Source of the DNA: Actinernus sp. WN-2022
Lineage: Eukaryota > Cnidaria > Anthozoa > Actiniaria > Actinernidae
Reading direction: 5' to 3'
DNA length: 64,000 nt
Assembly (NCBI GenBank): GCA_030867875.1
Contig: JAOWCC010001634.1
Location: forward strand, 56,965,860 to 57,029,859
Each line of letters begins with the position of its first letter. Positions within the stretch are counted from its first letter, which is position 1. Both the position numbers and the translations under genes were made by a program. Shown here piece after piece: positions 33,767 to 45,053 of the stretch. Below the pieces are notes generated by a model. That model was not told where the DNA came from. It made no database searches and saw only the letters and a list, made by a program, of their open reading frames with translations.

Positions 33767-36700
33767 CTAAAAAAGAGATACTTTTATGTCAAATCTGTTT
33801 ACATATGTCATTTGGGTGGGTAAAGTTACCAAAGAACTAAACCAGAGCATCAATCAGACCCAAGGGTAGGGGAGTGGGGAAAAGGAATTCCCAAAGAACA
33901 TCAGCATCATGGCACTATTGCTCAATATCACGGTTCACTGTTTAACATGCTTTGGGCAGCTGAGACACCTACATTGTACAGGGCATTGTCAAGTTGCATT
34001 AGACTCCATCAATCAATCAATGACCTTTATTTATCCACGATAAAGTTTAAAGCTTGGAGCTTGTGGGGTCGTGACTTAACATAAATGTAATTAATTAACG
34101 AGCTAAAATAGGTAATTTGTAAAACTAAGATACTAATACTTATATTAAATAATGCTAGTATATAACAATAACTGGAATTATAATAATTAATACCACTAAA
34201 TAGAGTTGATGATGCTAAATCTAAGCCTAAAATCTTAAATATCTCTTACGTTTCTATTAGTTTGCACAGATATATCTATAAAGTCAAGATCATAATCATA
34301 CAAAGTGGGAAGGAATGGCAATGTCAGTTGCATTAGACCCCATCAATCATACAAAGTGGAGGGGAATGGCAATGTCAAGTTTGCATTAGACTCCATCAAT
34401 CATACAAAGTGGGAGGGGAAGGCAATGTCAAGTTTGCATTAGACTCCATCAATCATACAAAGTGGGAGGGAATGGCAATGTCAAGTTTGCATTAGACTCC
34501 ATCAATCATACAAAGTGGGAGGGAATGGCAATGTCAGTTGCATTAGACTCCATCAATCATACAAAGTGGAAGGGGATGGCAATGTCAAATTTGCATTAGA
34601 CTCCAATCATAGAAAGTGGGAGGGATGGCAATGTCAAGTTGCATTAGACTTCCATCAATCATACAAAGTGGGAGGGAATGGCAATGTCAAGTTTGCATTA
34701 GACTTCTATCAATCATACAAAGTGGGAGGGGAAGGCAATGTCAAGTTTGCATTAGACTCCATCAATCATACAAAGTGGGAGGAGATGGCAATGTCAAGTT
34801 TGCATTAGACTTCATCAATCATACAAAGTGGGAGGGGATGGCAATGTCAAGTTTGCATTAGACTCCATCAATCATACAAAGTGGGAGGGGATGTAAATGT
34901 CAAGTTGCATTAGACTTCCATCAATCATACAAAGTGGGAGGGAATGGCAATGTCAAGTTTGCATTAGATTTCATCAATAATACAAAGTGGGAGGGGATGG
35001 CAATGTCAAGTTTGCATTAGACTTCCATCAATCATACAAAGTGGGAGGGGATGGCAATGTCAAGTTTGCATTAGATTTCATCAATAATACAAAGTGGGAG
35101 GGGATGGCAATGTCAAGTTTAAATTAGACTCCATCAATCATACAAAGTGGAGGGGAATGGCAATGTCAAGTTTGCATTAGATTCCATCAATCATACAAAG
35201 TGGGAGGGAATGGCAATGTCAAGTTTGCATTAGACTCCATCAATCATACAAAGTGGGAGGGAATGGCAATGTCAGTTGCATTAGACTCCATCAATCATAC
35301 AAAGTGGGAGGGAATGGCAATGTCAAGTTTGCATTAGAGTGAGGGAATGGCAATGTCAGTTGCATTAGACTCCATCAATCATACAAAGTGGGAGGGAATG
35401 GCAATGTCAGTTGCATTAGACTCCATCAATCATACAAAGTGGGAGGGGAAGGCAATGTCAAGTTTGCATTAGACTCCATCAATCATACAAAGTGGGAGGG
35501 AATGGCAATGTCAAGTTTGCATTAGATTTCATCAATAATACAAAGTGGGAGGGGATGGCGATGTCAAGTTTGAATTAGACTCCATCAATCATACAAAGTG
35601 GAGGGGAATGGCAATGTCAAGTTTGCATTAGACTCCATCAATCATACAAAGTGGGAGGGAATGGCAATGTCAAGTTTGCATTAGACTCCATCAATCATAC
35701 AAAGTGGGAGGGAATGGCAATGTCAGTTGCATTAGACTCCATCAATCATACAAAGTGGAAGGGGATGGCAATGTCAAATTTGCATTAGAGTGAGGGAATG
35801 GCAATGTCAGTTGCATTAGACTCCATCAATCATACAAAGTGGGAGGGAATGGCAATGTCAAGTTTGCATTAGAGTGAGGGAATGGCAATGTCAGTTGCAT
35901 TAGACTCCATCAATCATACAAAGTGGGAGGGGATGGCAATGTCAAGTTTGCATTAGACTCCATCAATCATACAAAGTGGAAGGGGTGGCAATGTCAAATT
36001 TGCATTAGACTCCAATCATAGAAAGTGGGAGGGATGGCAATGTCAGTTGCATTAGACTCCATCAATCATACAAAGTGGGAGGGAATGGCAATGTCAAGTT
36101 TGCATTAGACTCCATCAATCATACAAAGTGGGAGGGGATGGCAATGTCAGTTGCATTAGACTCCATCAATCATACAAAGTGGGAGGGGAATGGCAATGTC
36201 AAGTTTGCATTAGACTTCCATCAATCATACAAAGTGGGAGGGGATGGCAATGGCTGTGAAGGCAGGATATATCATTAACCCTATTGTCTTTTTGCCATCA
36301 TCCTAGACATTTGGGCTAGCCCATCCCACTTTGAATGATTGACAGAAGCCCAATGCCAACTACATGTACACAGTGCACTTTGGTACTGCGCCATTGCATA
36401 AGCAATGAAAAATGGGGGTATTATTCATCCAAGGCATATATAAACTTTTTTTAAGCTGGCTGTTACAAGTTTGAAAGTTATTCCCCAATATTTGCACTAC
36501 TACCAAATTATTTTTTAAATCACCAAAGTTCAACCATGCAGTATTGCGTGATGTTGGAAACTCTTGTCTCTCCTTACTGGTGGAAACAGCAACAAGATAT
36601 TTTTTATAAATATTGTAGTGCTGAATTCAATTGCTTTATTTGGCCTATGCACTGCTGACTATGCATATGATCATTTCATAGTAAGTCCACCGACAGAAGT

Positions 36701-39700
36701 GGCCCTAGGTTAAAAACTCGGAGAATAATAATAACAATAATAATGGATTAATCAGTGGCATATCCACGAAGTGCTCTTCATCCACTGATGGACCTATGAT
36801 TTAACGTCCTTATCCGAGGAGACATGAAGGTATGACCATTTGCAACTTATGAACGAAATTATTTCACAAAGACAGTACCTTCTACTCAGTTATTTTAAGT
36901 CACGGAGTGTTGGTCTGGCCGGGTTTAAACCATCAGTCTCCCACACAACAGACCGGTGCTTAACCACTGAGCTAATTACCACGAGGGAGATGGTCGTGAA
37001 ATTAAGACTTCATTACCCACTTACCAAGTTCATTTAGAAACAGCTGATATGTATCTGTGTTACGAACTGTTGATGCAATAAAGGCCACTGGTTTCCCTCC
37101 ATCACCTGCACAGCTTAACACAGAACAAAGCAAATTATGTTAATAATGTATTATACAGGTTGATAACTATAACAGATAACAAAGCTATTATTAATTCTGA
37201 TACCTTATTCTTGCATTTGACCAATTATAGACCAGTTATAGGGACAACAACAAAATAGTATGCACAAATCATTAAGTGACTACATATAATTATATTTTAT
37301 GGGACTCAGTGATGGGGAGCTTACCTGAGAAGTTTGTACAGGATTTTGACAAGAGGTTTGATAATGTCCATATCGTAGATCACATCTACATATATGAAAT
37401 AAATGATAACTTCCATTAATGGTATATGGTATGTGAACCACAAACCATGGGAAGTGATCTACATTAAGTGCTACACTTATACAGTGACCCTTTTATACCC
37501 AAAGTAGTCTTGCACTCAAAGAGTGACCAAACTCTAGGTGACACAATAACAATAATATAATGAAACAAATAATGACAATATTAATTATAAATGGCTGAAC
37601 TACATGTGAAAATCATGAATTTCATAAATTGGCAAATAAAATCCTTCCCCTATAAAAAAAATTCCCCTTTTGGGGACCACACCCTACTTTCATCTATATT
37701 CAAACTCTTAACATGTGGTATAATTTTAACATTGGAGTTTTCAGGAATAAATAATTTTATTGTAATTACCGGTATATGTAGCTTTTAAAAGAAGCCCAGC
37801 TTAAAGGACTGACAAACAATGCTCTCAAATACTCCTTAAGGAGCAATCAATATATTACTAGGTTTATTTCTTGTAAATTGTACACTTAGATGTTATTTGA
37901 ATTATCCAGGAACCACCATCTTGGATCTTATGATATCACATGGTTAATTGCTGCTTAATTGTCAGAAAATACTAGCTAGCTATTAATTTTTGTTGTGTAA
38001 CAATAGGGGCAACCAGCAAACATTGTTTTTCATTGGACGTTATCTTTAACTGGTAATGATAAAATACATGTATGGTACCTGCAGCCAAAATGACACCAGA
38101 TGATAATCTTTCCAAGTCCTTGTCCTCCACCTCAGTCCAGTCCAGTTTGACCAATGCTACATTTCTTGCTAAATGACCTAGTTTACCTCCTTCACAATAT
38201 GTACTCTCTTCTAAGAAACCTTGGGTTTTGCAATCTTCACAATTCACCTTTATACAACCAATTGGTGTTGGCAATGCAACATCTTCTATCCGTATGTGAT
38301 CTTGGAGACACTCGCGGTTATGAATAACATTTTTGACATCCAAATATTTCTGGGTATAAGGTGCTGTCCTATTACTTGACAGAGTCCACCTACTTCCAGT
38401 CACTCTAGAGTTGAATCCACCAAACTGCGGGCAAGAACACTTTAAATGGGTTCCTTGTGAATGTTGTTTGTCAAATGCACTTAAGTTTTCTGCAACACTT
38501 CTTGTATCTCTAGAGCCACAGTAGCAGGCAGTTCCAGTATGAACAAAACCATTGATATCAAGATTTGTTTGTAGCTTAGTGAGAACTAACTCATGGCAAT
38601 CAGTGAAAAGATAGTGCAAAGGTTGACTACAGGAACTGATGGTGAGACCAAGTAGACCAAGACCACAACCGAGCTCAAGGATATTCCTACAAGCAATATA
38701 AATATTTAAACAGCCTGCTCGTCTTTAGATTTGGGGTACAAAATCTCTCTCCCCAGTCCCCTGTTCTCTGGGCATGTGGCCACACATCTCTCCCCAGGCA
38801 ATGTGGCCCAACATGATCCCAAGGTTAAAATTATGATTATCGATTTAATTGTTAAATATATCACTTTAAAATAATGATAATCATAATTCTTATTACCAGT
38901 CAAGGATAAAGATGAACGTCATTTGTCACATTCCGAATGGAAGTAGACCGGCTTAGTGTAGTGGTCATGACATCTCCACTACACTGCAGTACACGCAAAG
39001 GGCTATGAGTTCGAGCCCGAGTAGGAGCACTTGAAAAAACTTTTTCTCTCGTTTACAAACTCTAGGTGAGTGAGAACCTGTTGTTTACCTGTGAACTTGT
39101 CCAATGGTTTTTGGGTTTGTTTTGTGGTTCCAGTTAGGATGTCAGTAGAATTATGATTATCATTACTTTAAGCTATGAATATAATCATAATTCTAAACCT
39201 TGAGAAGATGTTGGGCCATGTGGCCATGTCTCTCCCCAGTCCCCTGTTCATGTGGCCACATGTCTCTCCCCAGTCCCCTGTTCATATGCATGTACAACGC
39301 ATCCTCGCTCTACAATTACCAATAATCAGTAAATGGCAAACACGCTTGAAATACCGATTATTGGTAATACTACGACAAATCCTAACCCGAACCATAAACC
39401 GAACCCTAACCATCGGAAAAGTTCACGGGTAAACGACGGGTTCTCACTCACTAGAGCTAGGGTTCACAGGTAACAAGAAGAGAAGGTAAACGAGAGAAAA
39501 AAATTGTTTGAGCGCTCCTACTCGGGCTTGAACTCGTAATCGTTTGCGTGTTGTGCTTGGCAGTGCAGGCGTCACGACCACTACACTAAGCGCGTCTACT
39601 GCCGTTTTGATTTTGACAATTGTTTATCTTTATCCTTGACTGGTTTTAAGAATGTCATTGTTTAATTTGTGTTCCAGAATTAGCGATTATTGATAATTGA

Positions 39701-42010
39701 AGAGCAAAAGCCAATTACTGATTATTGGTAATTCTAGAACGAGGATATGTTGGCATGTAACCACGTCTCTCCCCAGTCCCCTGTTCATATGCATGTGGCC
39801 ACATGTCTCTCCCCAGTTCCCTGTTGATATGCATGTAACCACGTCTCTCCCCAGTCCCCTGTTCATATGCATGTGGCCACATGTCTCTCCCCGGTCCCCT
39901 GTTGATATGCATGTAGCCACGTCTCTCCCCAGTCCCCTGTTGATATGCCTGTGTGTCCTCTCATTGTTATCATTCTCCTGACAACACTTGTAGCCTTGTT
40001 TCTCAACTGATTTTCACAATATTAAACTCTGGGACTGTTTTACAGTCTAGGGGATTTGAGCTTGCAATAATTTATTACCTGTCTTGAAAAATTGTGCTGT
40101 TTTCTACAGCCCACTCAGACATGAATAGAGATGCCTGCAAAGGAAGTTTAAATAAATATATATATATTATATATATATATATATATAAAAAATGCAGAAG
40201 ATAAAATTAATGTTTGCACACTGAAGGCTGAGATAATGTTATAATATTACATTTTATGACAATTCTTTCTTTTATATTATTTCCATTTTGGGAGGAAGGC
40301 AACCAAATCCAAGAGAGGATACAAATCAAAGTATCACTGCTACCTTTAATCTCCACAGTCTTGTGTATTATATACACCTCAGGGCTCGAAACAGAAACAA
40401 AATATGACCTGATATTTCTTTTTTTGGGCAGGCCATTGAGTGTTTGAAATCAATTCCAAGCATATTTTCACCTGCCATTCCTGAAATTTGGTCTGCTTTT
40501 CAGCCATAAGTGGCAGGTTGCTGTTTCAAGCCCTGCACCTATTCCAGAAAAGGTCATCCTGGACAAATAGCAAACAACATTCCCAGACTGAAATAGATTG
40601 TGGTTATAACCGTCTAGCTATGTGAAATGGATAAACTGCAGTGTAATTAGAAAATTGATTCAGTGATTGTACACCTGCCACGTCGTGAGGCCTGTGGTCC
40701 CTTGAGAGATGATGTGTTGTGACTCTTCAAGAGTGACAACAGTTCCAGAAGGCTGTAGAACAAGAAGGTATAACAGACATTAATAATTACAGCATTGAAT
40801 CCAAAGCCTGGGGGGGGGGGGGGGGGGGTACTCCCAATTATGGACTATATGGGGAGGCTCTGCCCGAAAGGGGTACTTTTTTCAGGCTGGAGGTATAGAA
40901 AAGGGTAGGGATTTCACGAGTTGAAGTATAGAAAAGGGTACGGAAAACTCATTTTTTCATTTTTATTAATGGAGGCTGCAAAGAAAATCACTCGCTGTTT
41001 GTGTACAGGATGGAAATGAAGAGTATCTTAACATGAACTGAATAAATTATATTGTTGTTTGGTTAACATCTCTACTGGTAATGCTTGATGTTTTCCAGGA
41101 ATATCATTCATTAAGTTCATTCCAAGCATATAGAAAAGGGATGCAGTTTCTACTGTGGGTATGTGAAAGGGGAACTATTTTTTATGGAAGGTATATGAAA
41201 GGGTCAAAAATGGTATATAAAAGGTTAAGGGTCCGGACCTCGGGGCAGAGCCTCCCTGTATAAAACTTTGTTGAGTACCCCCTCCCCCGATCCAAAGTTG
41301 TTAGTTGTTAGTGATACTTGGACACAAAAAATATGTAATATTTTATATAAGTATGGTTTTGGTGAAATTTGGTTGCTCGGCAACTCAAATCCTGAACTCA
41401 AGGTATTTCCAAAGGTATTTCTCAACAGAGCCAGAGATATTGAAAGACAAGAATGCCCCTCTAGCTTGTTTAACGACAATAGAAATAACTCTAATCAGCA
41501 AAACAAACTAAGAACCTTCCGTACCTTCAAAACAGAGGTCGCGCTAGAGGATTATCTCTTACAAATAAAGAACATAAAACACTGAATCTCACTAACTAAG
41601 TTAAGAATAAGCAATCATAATTTAATGATCGAAAAGGGGAGACATGTTCGCCCTTATATCCCCCCGAAGAGAGGTGGTGCCCTTTTTGTACCATTGAAAA
41701 AGAAGATGAAAAACATTTTCTCACCAATTGTGGATTTTACACTGACCTAAAAAGACAATTGATTAAAGATCTGAGAGAACATAACAACCTCCAATTTCAA
41801 CACCTAACTGCTGACAAACAATTTAGGCTACTTATAAATCCACCAAGAAAATTAATGAAAATTATTTCGAAATATATTTATGATTGCTTCCAAAAGAGAA
41901 AAAAGGCACTGCCTTAGATAGCTAGCTTTCCGTTTTTTATCCAGTCTATTATTATTATTGGACTCCCACTCATGTAAAAGTCTTTTTACAAAGTGCCAAT
42001 AAACAACCGC

Positions 42011-42046
<36 letters not shown>

Positions 42047-45000
42047 AGTCATTTGTGCATAACATTTATTTAATGCAAATTTTAGCTGGAAAACGTACCA
42101 ACACATAAGATTTATAGCAGGGAACATTTTTCTCTTCTACTTTACTGACAATGTCCGCATAAGCTTCATACACTTCATCAACCACTTCATCTCCAGTCTC
42201 TTCACTATAATTTAACAGTTGCCGTAAAAACAGTCGCTGGTACTGAACAGAAGGTGCATACTTGCTGCATAGGGGACTTGAGTAGGTCTGAAAAAATAAC
42301 ACCGGTATGTATTTATTTATTATAAAATAAGTACCTATGAATCGAAAATTAAGTTGATCCCATTTAAACATCCATTCGAAATGGGAAAGGGTGGAGTTTT
42401 CTGTTTGTCAATATTTCATCTCCTTCCAGAGATAGTCAGGTTTTTGCAATATATTGCAGGCTCCTTTCACCTTGTAGATAAAATTACAAATTTTGTTTCC
42501 ATTATAGAAAATAATTTGCTTAAACCACTCACATACAATACCTATGTATCATTGATCCAAGTCTTCTGATGTGCCCAATAGGCAGTAAATTGTGTTTAAC
42601 AAAGGAGAAAATAGGAAATTTAGTTTCCTCATGGAAACCTGGGGCCAACAGTGTTTCCATGGCAACATCATAATTAGCATAGTAATGTGTATTTTCCTTC
42701 ACACATGTGCAAAGTTTAAATTGCTTTTACACATTATTTGCAGAGACATTCTTCATTTTGTGATTTGTATCCAGGCAGTGTGTCAGTTCATCTCATTTGC
42801 ATATTGCAAAAACCTATGTCAATATATCTGGAATGAGACCCTTCCTGACATTTCATAAGGATTTTCAAATGAGATCAACTTAATTTTCGATTTTAAGGGA
42901 TGTTGACAAATATTTTTCCTTATTATATAATAACATAGAATGTTAAGGGGGAGGAGGTACTGGCCTGGGCATTAAGGAAAATAATATTCTTTTGAACTTT
43001 AGGAAACACAATGTAACTGTACAGAATGCTTTCAGACTGACGTTGAAATGGTTTCCCATTGATGATGGGTGACTTTAGTTCCTGTAAAAACTAGTGTTGA
43101 TCTGCATCGGCAGGGAAGATAAACACTGGTAAAATTAATCAAGTAAAAGTTAATTAAGGTATGCTAACTGCAGGGGGAGTGAGTAGCAGTTGATATTACA
43201 AGTTCCAGCCCTTCGTCAGAGCAAAAAAAAACATTAAAAAATCTCTGAATTTCTAATGGAACCTAAAACAACCATTGGGGCTGATCAAAGTCAGGACCCG
43301 GCTAATCCACAGATTGAATTGTAATTTAGCATGTTAGTTTTTGTGGAGGGAGGAAAACCGGAGAACCCAGAGAAAAACCCTCGGAGCAAGGGCACGATAC
43401 TAACAAACTCAACTCACATATGGTGGTGCATCTGGGAATCGAACCTGGGCCACCTGACACCCCGGCTCCTTTCTGATCCAATCAAATACGAAAAACACTC
43501 TAGTATTTTTTGTTTTGAAATACCATTCATTGTGTTTCACAATGCATCCATCAATGTTAAGTCCAAGGGGGAGGGGTGGGGATTTGACAGACAGGGCTAC
43601 CCCAAGAGTACTGACCAAAGGTTGGGAATTTGACTTTTTTTTTGAGAAAATGTCAAATCCCCACCCCTTGCCTGCTTTCCCCCCTCCAGCTAACATTGAT
43701 ATGTGCATAAATGGCACAGTGATCATCCTAATATTCATCCTGTTAAACTGACTTTACTCTACAATTTTAGGCTAAATTACAGAATACAGGTCCATTTCTT
43801 GATATGTCCTGATGAGCGACTGGCTCGGCAGTGACTTTAATTCCGAGCCACCGAGCCACTGAATATATACACATCACTTCATTGCATATTCATAAGTGAA
43901 CGCGACTACTGAGCCACCGAAATATAGACCCCAAGATACATTGAATATTCATATGGAGATGCTTCGTTCTTTAAATATAATAATAATAATAATAATAATA
44001 CATTTATATAGCGCCAATTCCCTACAGCCCATTAGCGCTTTACATATAATATAAAAATAAAAATCTTAAGAAAAAATATTTTTTTAAAAATTTAAAAATT
44101 TAAAAATATGCCTGTCTAAAAAGATAAGTCTTAACATGTATTTTAAAGCTTTCAACTGTTTGGTGGTCTCTTATAAAGTCCGGTAGTGAGTTCCAGAGCC
44201 TAGGCGCGGACACAGAGAAGGCTCTATAGCCATACCCTTTCAAGTTATATGGTGCAAATTCTAACAAGTTCTTAGAGGCAGATCTTAGTTGCCGTTTCGG
44301 TACATAAGGACGGACTAGATCTTTCAGATAAATAGGAGCTGTGTCATTCAGGCACTTATATGTAAGTAATAATATCTTAAAACTGATCCTATATTCTATT
44401 GGCAACCAATGTAGCTCCTTTAAAACGGGTGTAATATTGTCGTACTTGTTTGTCATGCATATTATTTAAAGAGGCAGATACTAGGCATATTCATAAGTGA
44501 ATGCGACTTCCGAGCCACCGATGGATGGATTAAGATCATCGACTACCAAGCCACCGAGCCAATGAGAAAAATATATGGAGCTTCAAAAATGGCCCTGCAT
44601 TCTGTAATTGCTCCCAATTTTATATGAAGTGGGCATTAGGGGAAGCGGGGAGGTTGTCCCCTTATCTGGTTGGGGTTCCTGTGGTACTTCACCAACCTTC
44701 TGCAGAATTTGTTTCTGTAGAGAGCAATTCAGTTCATCGAATGCGCCCTGAAATTAAACAATTTCGTTATTTGACTGTAGTAAGGCTCAAGTGTAAAACG
44801 TAACGAGACCTCGCAACCCACTTCCAAATCACTGGGTCGACTGTCTCACGGAGTCACGGAGTCACGAGTCAAGTACTCTGCTTTTCTTTTTGTTTTTGTC
44901 TCTGCTTTAATTCTTATCCAAAATACCACATCTAAACAATTTGTATTTCTTTACCTTCCAATTAAAGTATTTGAGGGGTACCATCTGTAAATACTGACGC

Positions 45001-45053
45001 TGTATTCCGGTCACAATTTCACGGGCCCGTGTCGGCTGCTCCTTAGCCGCCAT
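33666..45053 (-). CDS. EEF2KMT: EEF2KMT (FAM86) protein-lysine methyltransferase, nine coding exons, complete
   Basis: Minus-strand join: 45053-44955, 44747-44697, 42287-42099, 40752-40675, 40134-40079, 38686-38079, 37385-37325, 37113-37025, 33766-33666; 443 residues. The family trimethylates a lysine of elongation factor 2 in the cytosol, using S-adenosylmethionine. Seen: an N-terminal FAM86 helical region (1-113), VTLEESQHIISQGTTGLTTW (119-138), motif I LELGCGLGLLGL (161-172), FTDCHELVLTKLQTNL (185-200), VKLDW (337-341), VILAADVIYD (356-365), FIASTVRNTDTY, and the C-terminal strand. All eight junction phases close. It is about 110 residues longer than the human protein as I remember it (330) because exon 6 carries a Cys-rich insert at about 206-332. 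Start chosen at the Met in AAGATGGCGGC; an in-frame ATG at 45119 would add 22 residues. Confidence 0.92.
34292..36253. repeat. 53-bp minisatellite array
   Basis: About 35 units of CATCAATCATACAAAGTGGG followed by AGGGAATGGCAATGTCAAGT and TTGCATTAGACTC. Unit spacing is 53 bases where measured (34448 to 34501). Variants include loss of one or two T/A (GTCAGTTGCA), TTCCATCAATC, TCATCAATAATAC, and a truncated form GCATTAGAGTGAGGGAATGG that recurs at least four times. There is no unique spacer between units, so it is not a CRISPR array. Confidence 0.95.
36660..36985 (-). repeat. tRNA-derived SINE
   Basis: The minus strand reads TTAGCTCAGTGGTTAAGCAC (A-box-like) and, about 35 bases on, GGTTTAAACCC (B-box-like), followed by a non-tRNA body ending in (TTA)n near 36725-36745. 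No intact cloverleaf, so this is a SINE and not a tRNA gene. Confidence 0.65.
37025..37113 (-). CDS. EEF2KMT: EEF2KMT exon 8
   Basis: Acceptor TGTGTTAAG/C was chosen over GTGCAG/GTGATG because only the first avoids an in-frame TGA. Donor CTTG/GTAAGT. Encodes CAGDGGKPVAFIASTVRNTD to LNEL. Confidence 0.88.
37325..37385 (-). CDS. EEF2KMT: EEF2KMT exon 7
   Basis: Acceptor ATATATGTAG/AT; donor CTCAG/GTAAGC. Encodes the second half of the AADVIYD motif and MDIIKPLVKILYKLL. Confidence 0.9.
38079..38686 (-). CDS. EEF2KMT: EEF2KMT exon 6 with Cys-rich insert
   Basis: Acceptor TTGTAG/G; donor GCTGCAG/GTACCA, phase 1. Starts NILELGCGLGLLG (SAM-binding motif I) and ends GVILAA. Residues about 206-332 are extra relative to the family core and contain nine cysteines, including CYC, CSC and CEDC. 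Confidence 0.92.
38942..39110 (+). repeat. tRNA-derived SINE
   Basis: CTTAGTGTAGTGGTCATGAC (A-box-like) and GAGTTCGAGCCCGAGTAGGA (B-box region), then TTTTTCTCTCGTTTACAAAC and CTAGGTGAGTGAGAACC. It has lost a folded acceptor stem. Confidence 0.7.
39430..39606 (-). repeat. tRNA-derived SINE, opposite copy
   Basis: On the minus strand CTTAGTGTAGTGGTCGTGAC, GAGTTCAAGCCCGAGTAGGA and TTTTTCTCTCGTTTACC follow in the same order as at 38942. Confidence 0.7.
39755..39960. repeat. 36-bp minisatellite, CTCTCCCCAGTCCCCTGTT
   Basis: Five to six units alternating GTAACCACGTCTCTCCCCAG and GTGGCCACATGTCTCTCCCC, each with ATATGCAT. Related units are at 39220-39290 and inverted at 38745-38810. Confidence 0.8.
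40079..40134 (-). CDS. EEF2KMT: EEF2KMT exon 5
   Basis: Acceptor CCTTTGCAG/G; donor GACAG/GTAATA, phase 2. Encodes ASLFMSEWAVENSTIFQD, the helix preceding motif I. Confidence 0.9.
40675..40752 (-). CDS. EEF2KMT: EEF2KMT exon 4
   Basis: Acceptor GTTCTACAG/CC; donor TGGCAG/GTGTAC, phase 0. Encodes PSGTVVTLEESQHIIS and GTTGLTTWQ, a FAM86 hallmark. Confidence 0.92.
40810..41287. mobile_element. TIR element with G-run/C-run tips
   Basis: G19 then TACTCCCAATTATGGACTAT and GGGAGGCTCTGCCC are inverted at 41245-41287 (GGGCAGAGCCTCCC, GAGTACCCCCTCCCCC). The interior repeats TATAGAAAAGGGTA several times. Length about 478 bp, non-coding. Confidence 0.75.
41289..41917 (+). pseudogene. non-LTR retrotransposon C-terminal fragment
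   Basis: The first frame ends KLRTFRTFKTEVALEDYLLQ IKNIKH then a stop. The continuation in another frame gives LTKLRISNHNLMIEKGRHVR, then DEKHFLTNCGFYTDL and INPPRKLMKIISKYIYDCFQ, ending at a stop near 41917. This Tyr/Lys-rich tail (RTxRxFKxxxxxExYL, ALTKLRISxHxLxIExGR, EDExHFLxxC) is the C-terminus of a common invertebrate LINE type. At least one frameshift is present. A (CTGT)n tail follows at 42009. Confidence 0.75.
42009..42046. repeat. (CTGT)n microsatellite
   Basis: About nine tandem CTGT units, probably seeded by the 3' tail of the LINE immediately upstream. Confidence 0.9.
42099..42287 (-). CDS. EEF2KMT: EEF2KMT exon 3
   Basis: Acceptor TTTTTTCAG/AC; donor GTGTTG/GTACGT, phase 0. 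Encodes TYSSPLCSKYAPSVQYQRLF to NVPCYKSYVL, helical and acidic, in the FAM86 N-terminal domain. Confidence 0.9.
42540..42890. repeat. dispersed repeat, second copy of the family at 31730
   Basis: Shares TGATGTGCCCAATAGGCAGT-like, CCTGGGGCCAxxAGTGTTTC and CATGGCAACAT blocks and the CATCTCATTTGCATATTG motif with 31730-32300. Confidence 0.6.
43241..43470 (-). repeat. tRNA-type SINE family copy with B box
   Basis: The minus strand reads CCCAGGTTCGATTCCCAGAT (B box GGTTCGATTCC), then TTGCTCCGAGGGTTTTTCTC, and finally TTAGAAATTCAGAGAT. It is the most complete of three copies in the window (others 13731, 21308). Confidence 0.7.
43560..43690. repeat. hairpin repeat, GGGGTGGGGATTTGACA arms
   Basis: AGGGGTGGGGATTTGACA (43572) is inverted as TGTCAAATCCCCACCCCT (43650). 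Short MITE-like element. Confidence 0.7.
43975..44456 (-). pseudogene. CR1/L2-like LINE C-terminal fragment with 3' tail
   Basis: An open minus frame reads VLKELHWLPIEYRISFKILL, then PKRQLRSASKNLLEFA, then GYRAFSVSAPRLWNSLPDFI and FKIHVKTYLF. This is the classic LINE C-terminus. Downstream is TATAGCGCCAATTCCC and a (TTA)n tail (43978-44003) as in many such elements. 5'-truncated, otherwise fairly intact, so a younger insertion than the copy at 5935. Confidence 0.85.
44697..44747 (-). CDS. EEF2KMT: EEF2KMT exon 2
   Basis: Acceptor TAATTTCAG/GG; donor CAGAAG/GTTGGT (weak). Encodes GAFDELNCSLQKQILQK, phase 0 on both sides. The weak donor leaves open a longer form. Confidence 0.75.
44955..45053 (-). 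CDS. EEF2KMT: EEF2KMT exon 1
   Basis: Encodes MAAKEQPTRAREIVTGIQRQ and YLQMVPLKYFNWK; donor TGGAAG/GTAAAG. The chosen ATG lies in a YY1-type site. The in-frame ATG at 45119 is the alternative. Confidence 0.85.

Larger units (their letters stand above)
33767..37024 (-). other. EEF2KMT intron 8, with satellite and SINE
   Basis: Holds a 2-kb minisatellite (34292-36253) and a tRNA-derived SINE (about 36660-36985). The remainder is AT-rich with no further exon needed by phase. Confidence 0.8.
38700..39720. repeat. large imperfect palindrome with a tRNA-SINE in each arm
   Basis: CCAGTCAAGGATAAAGAT (about 38896) and its inverse (about 39628) bracket opposed SINE copies. The outer arms carry TCTCTCCCCAGTCCCCTG motifs. 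The whole sits in EEF2KMT intron 5 (38687-40078). Confidence 0.75.

Noticed and set aside
34292..36280. Regularly repeated array resembling CRISPR or a repeat protein gene
   Set aside because: Units are contiguous with no unique spacers, and 53 is not a multiple of three, so the repeated peptides (GNGNVKFALD) shift frame each unit.
36920..36985. tRNA gene on the minus strand
   Set aside because: Box A and box B are present but no acceptor or anticodon stem pairs; the body is that of a SINE.
38942..39030. tRNA gene on the plus strand
   Set aside because: Same reason; it also has an opposed copy 500 bases away in a palindrome.
43331..43633. Small gene starting with GGKPENPEKNPRSKG
   Set aside because: The peptide arises from the SINE block present at 13731 and 21308 as well.
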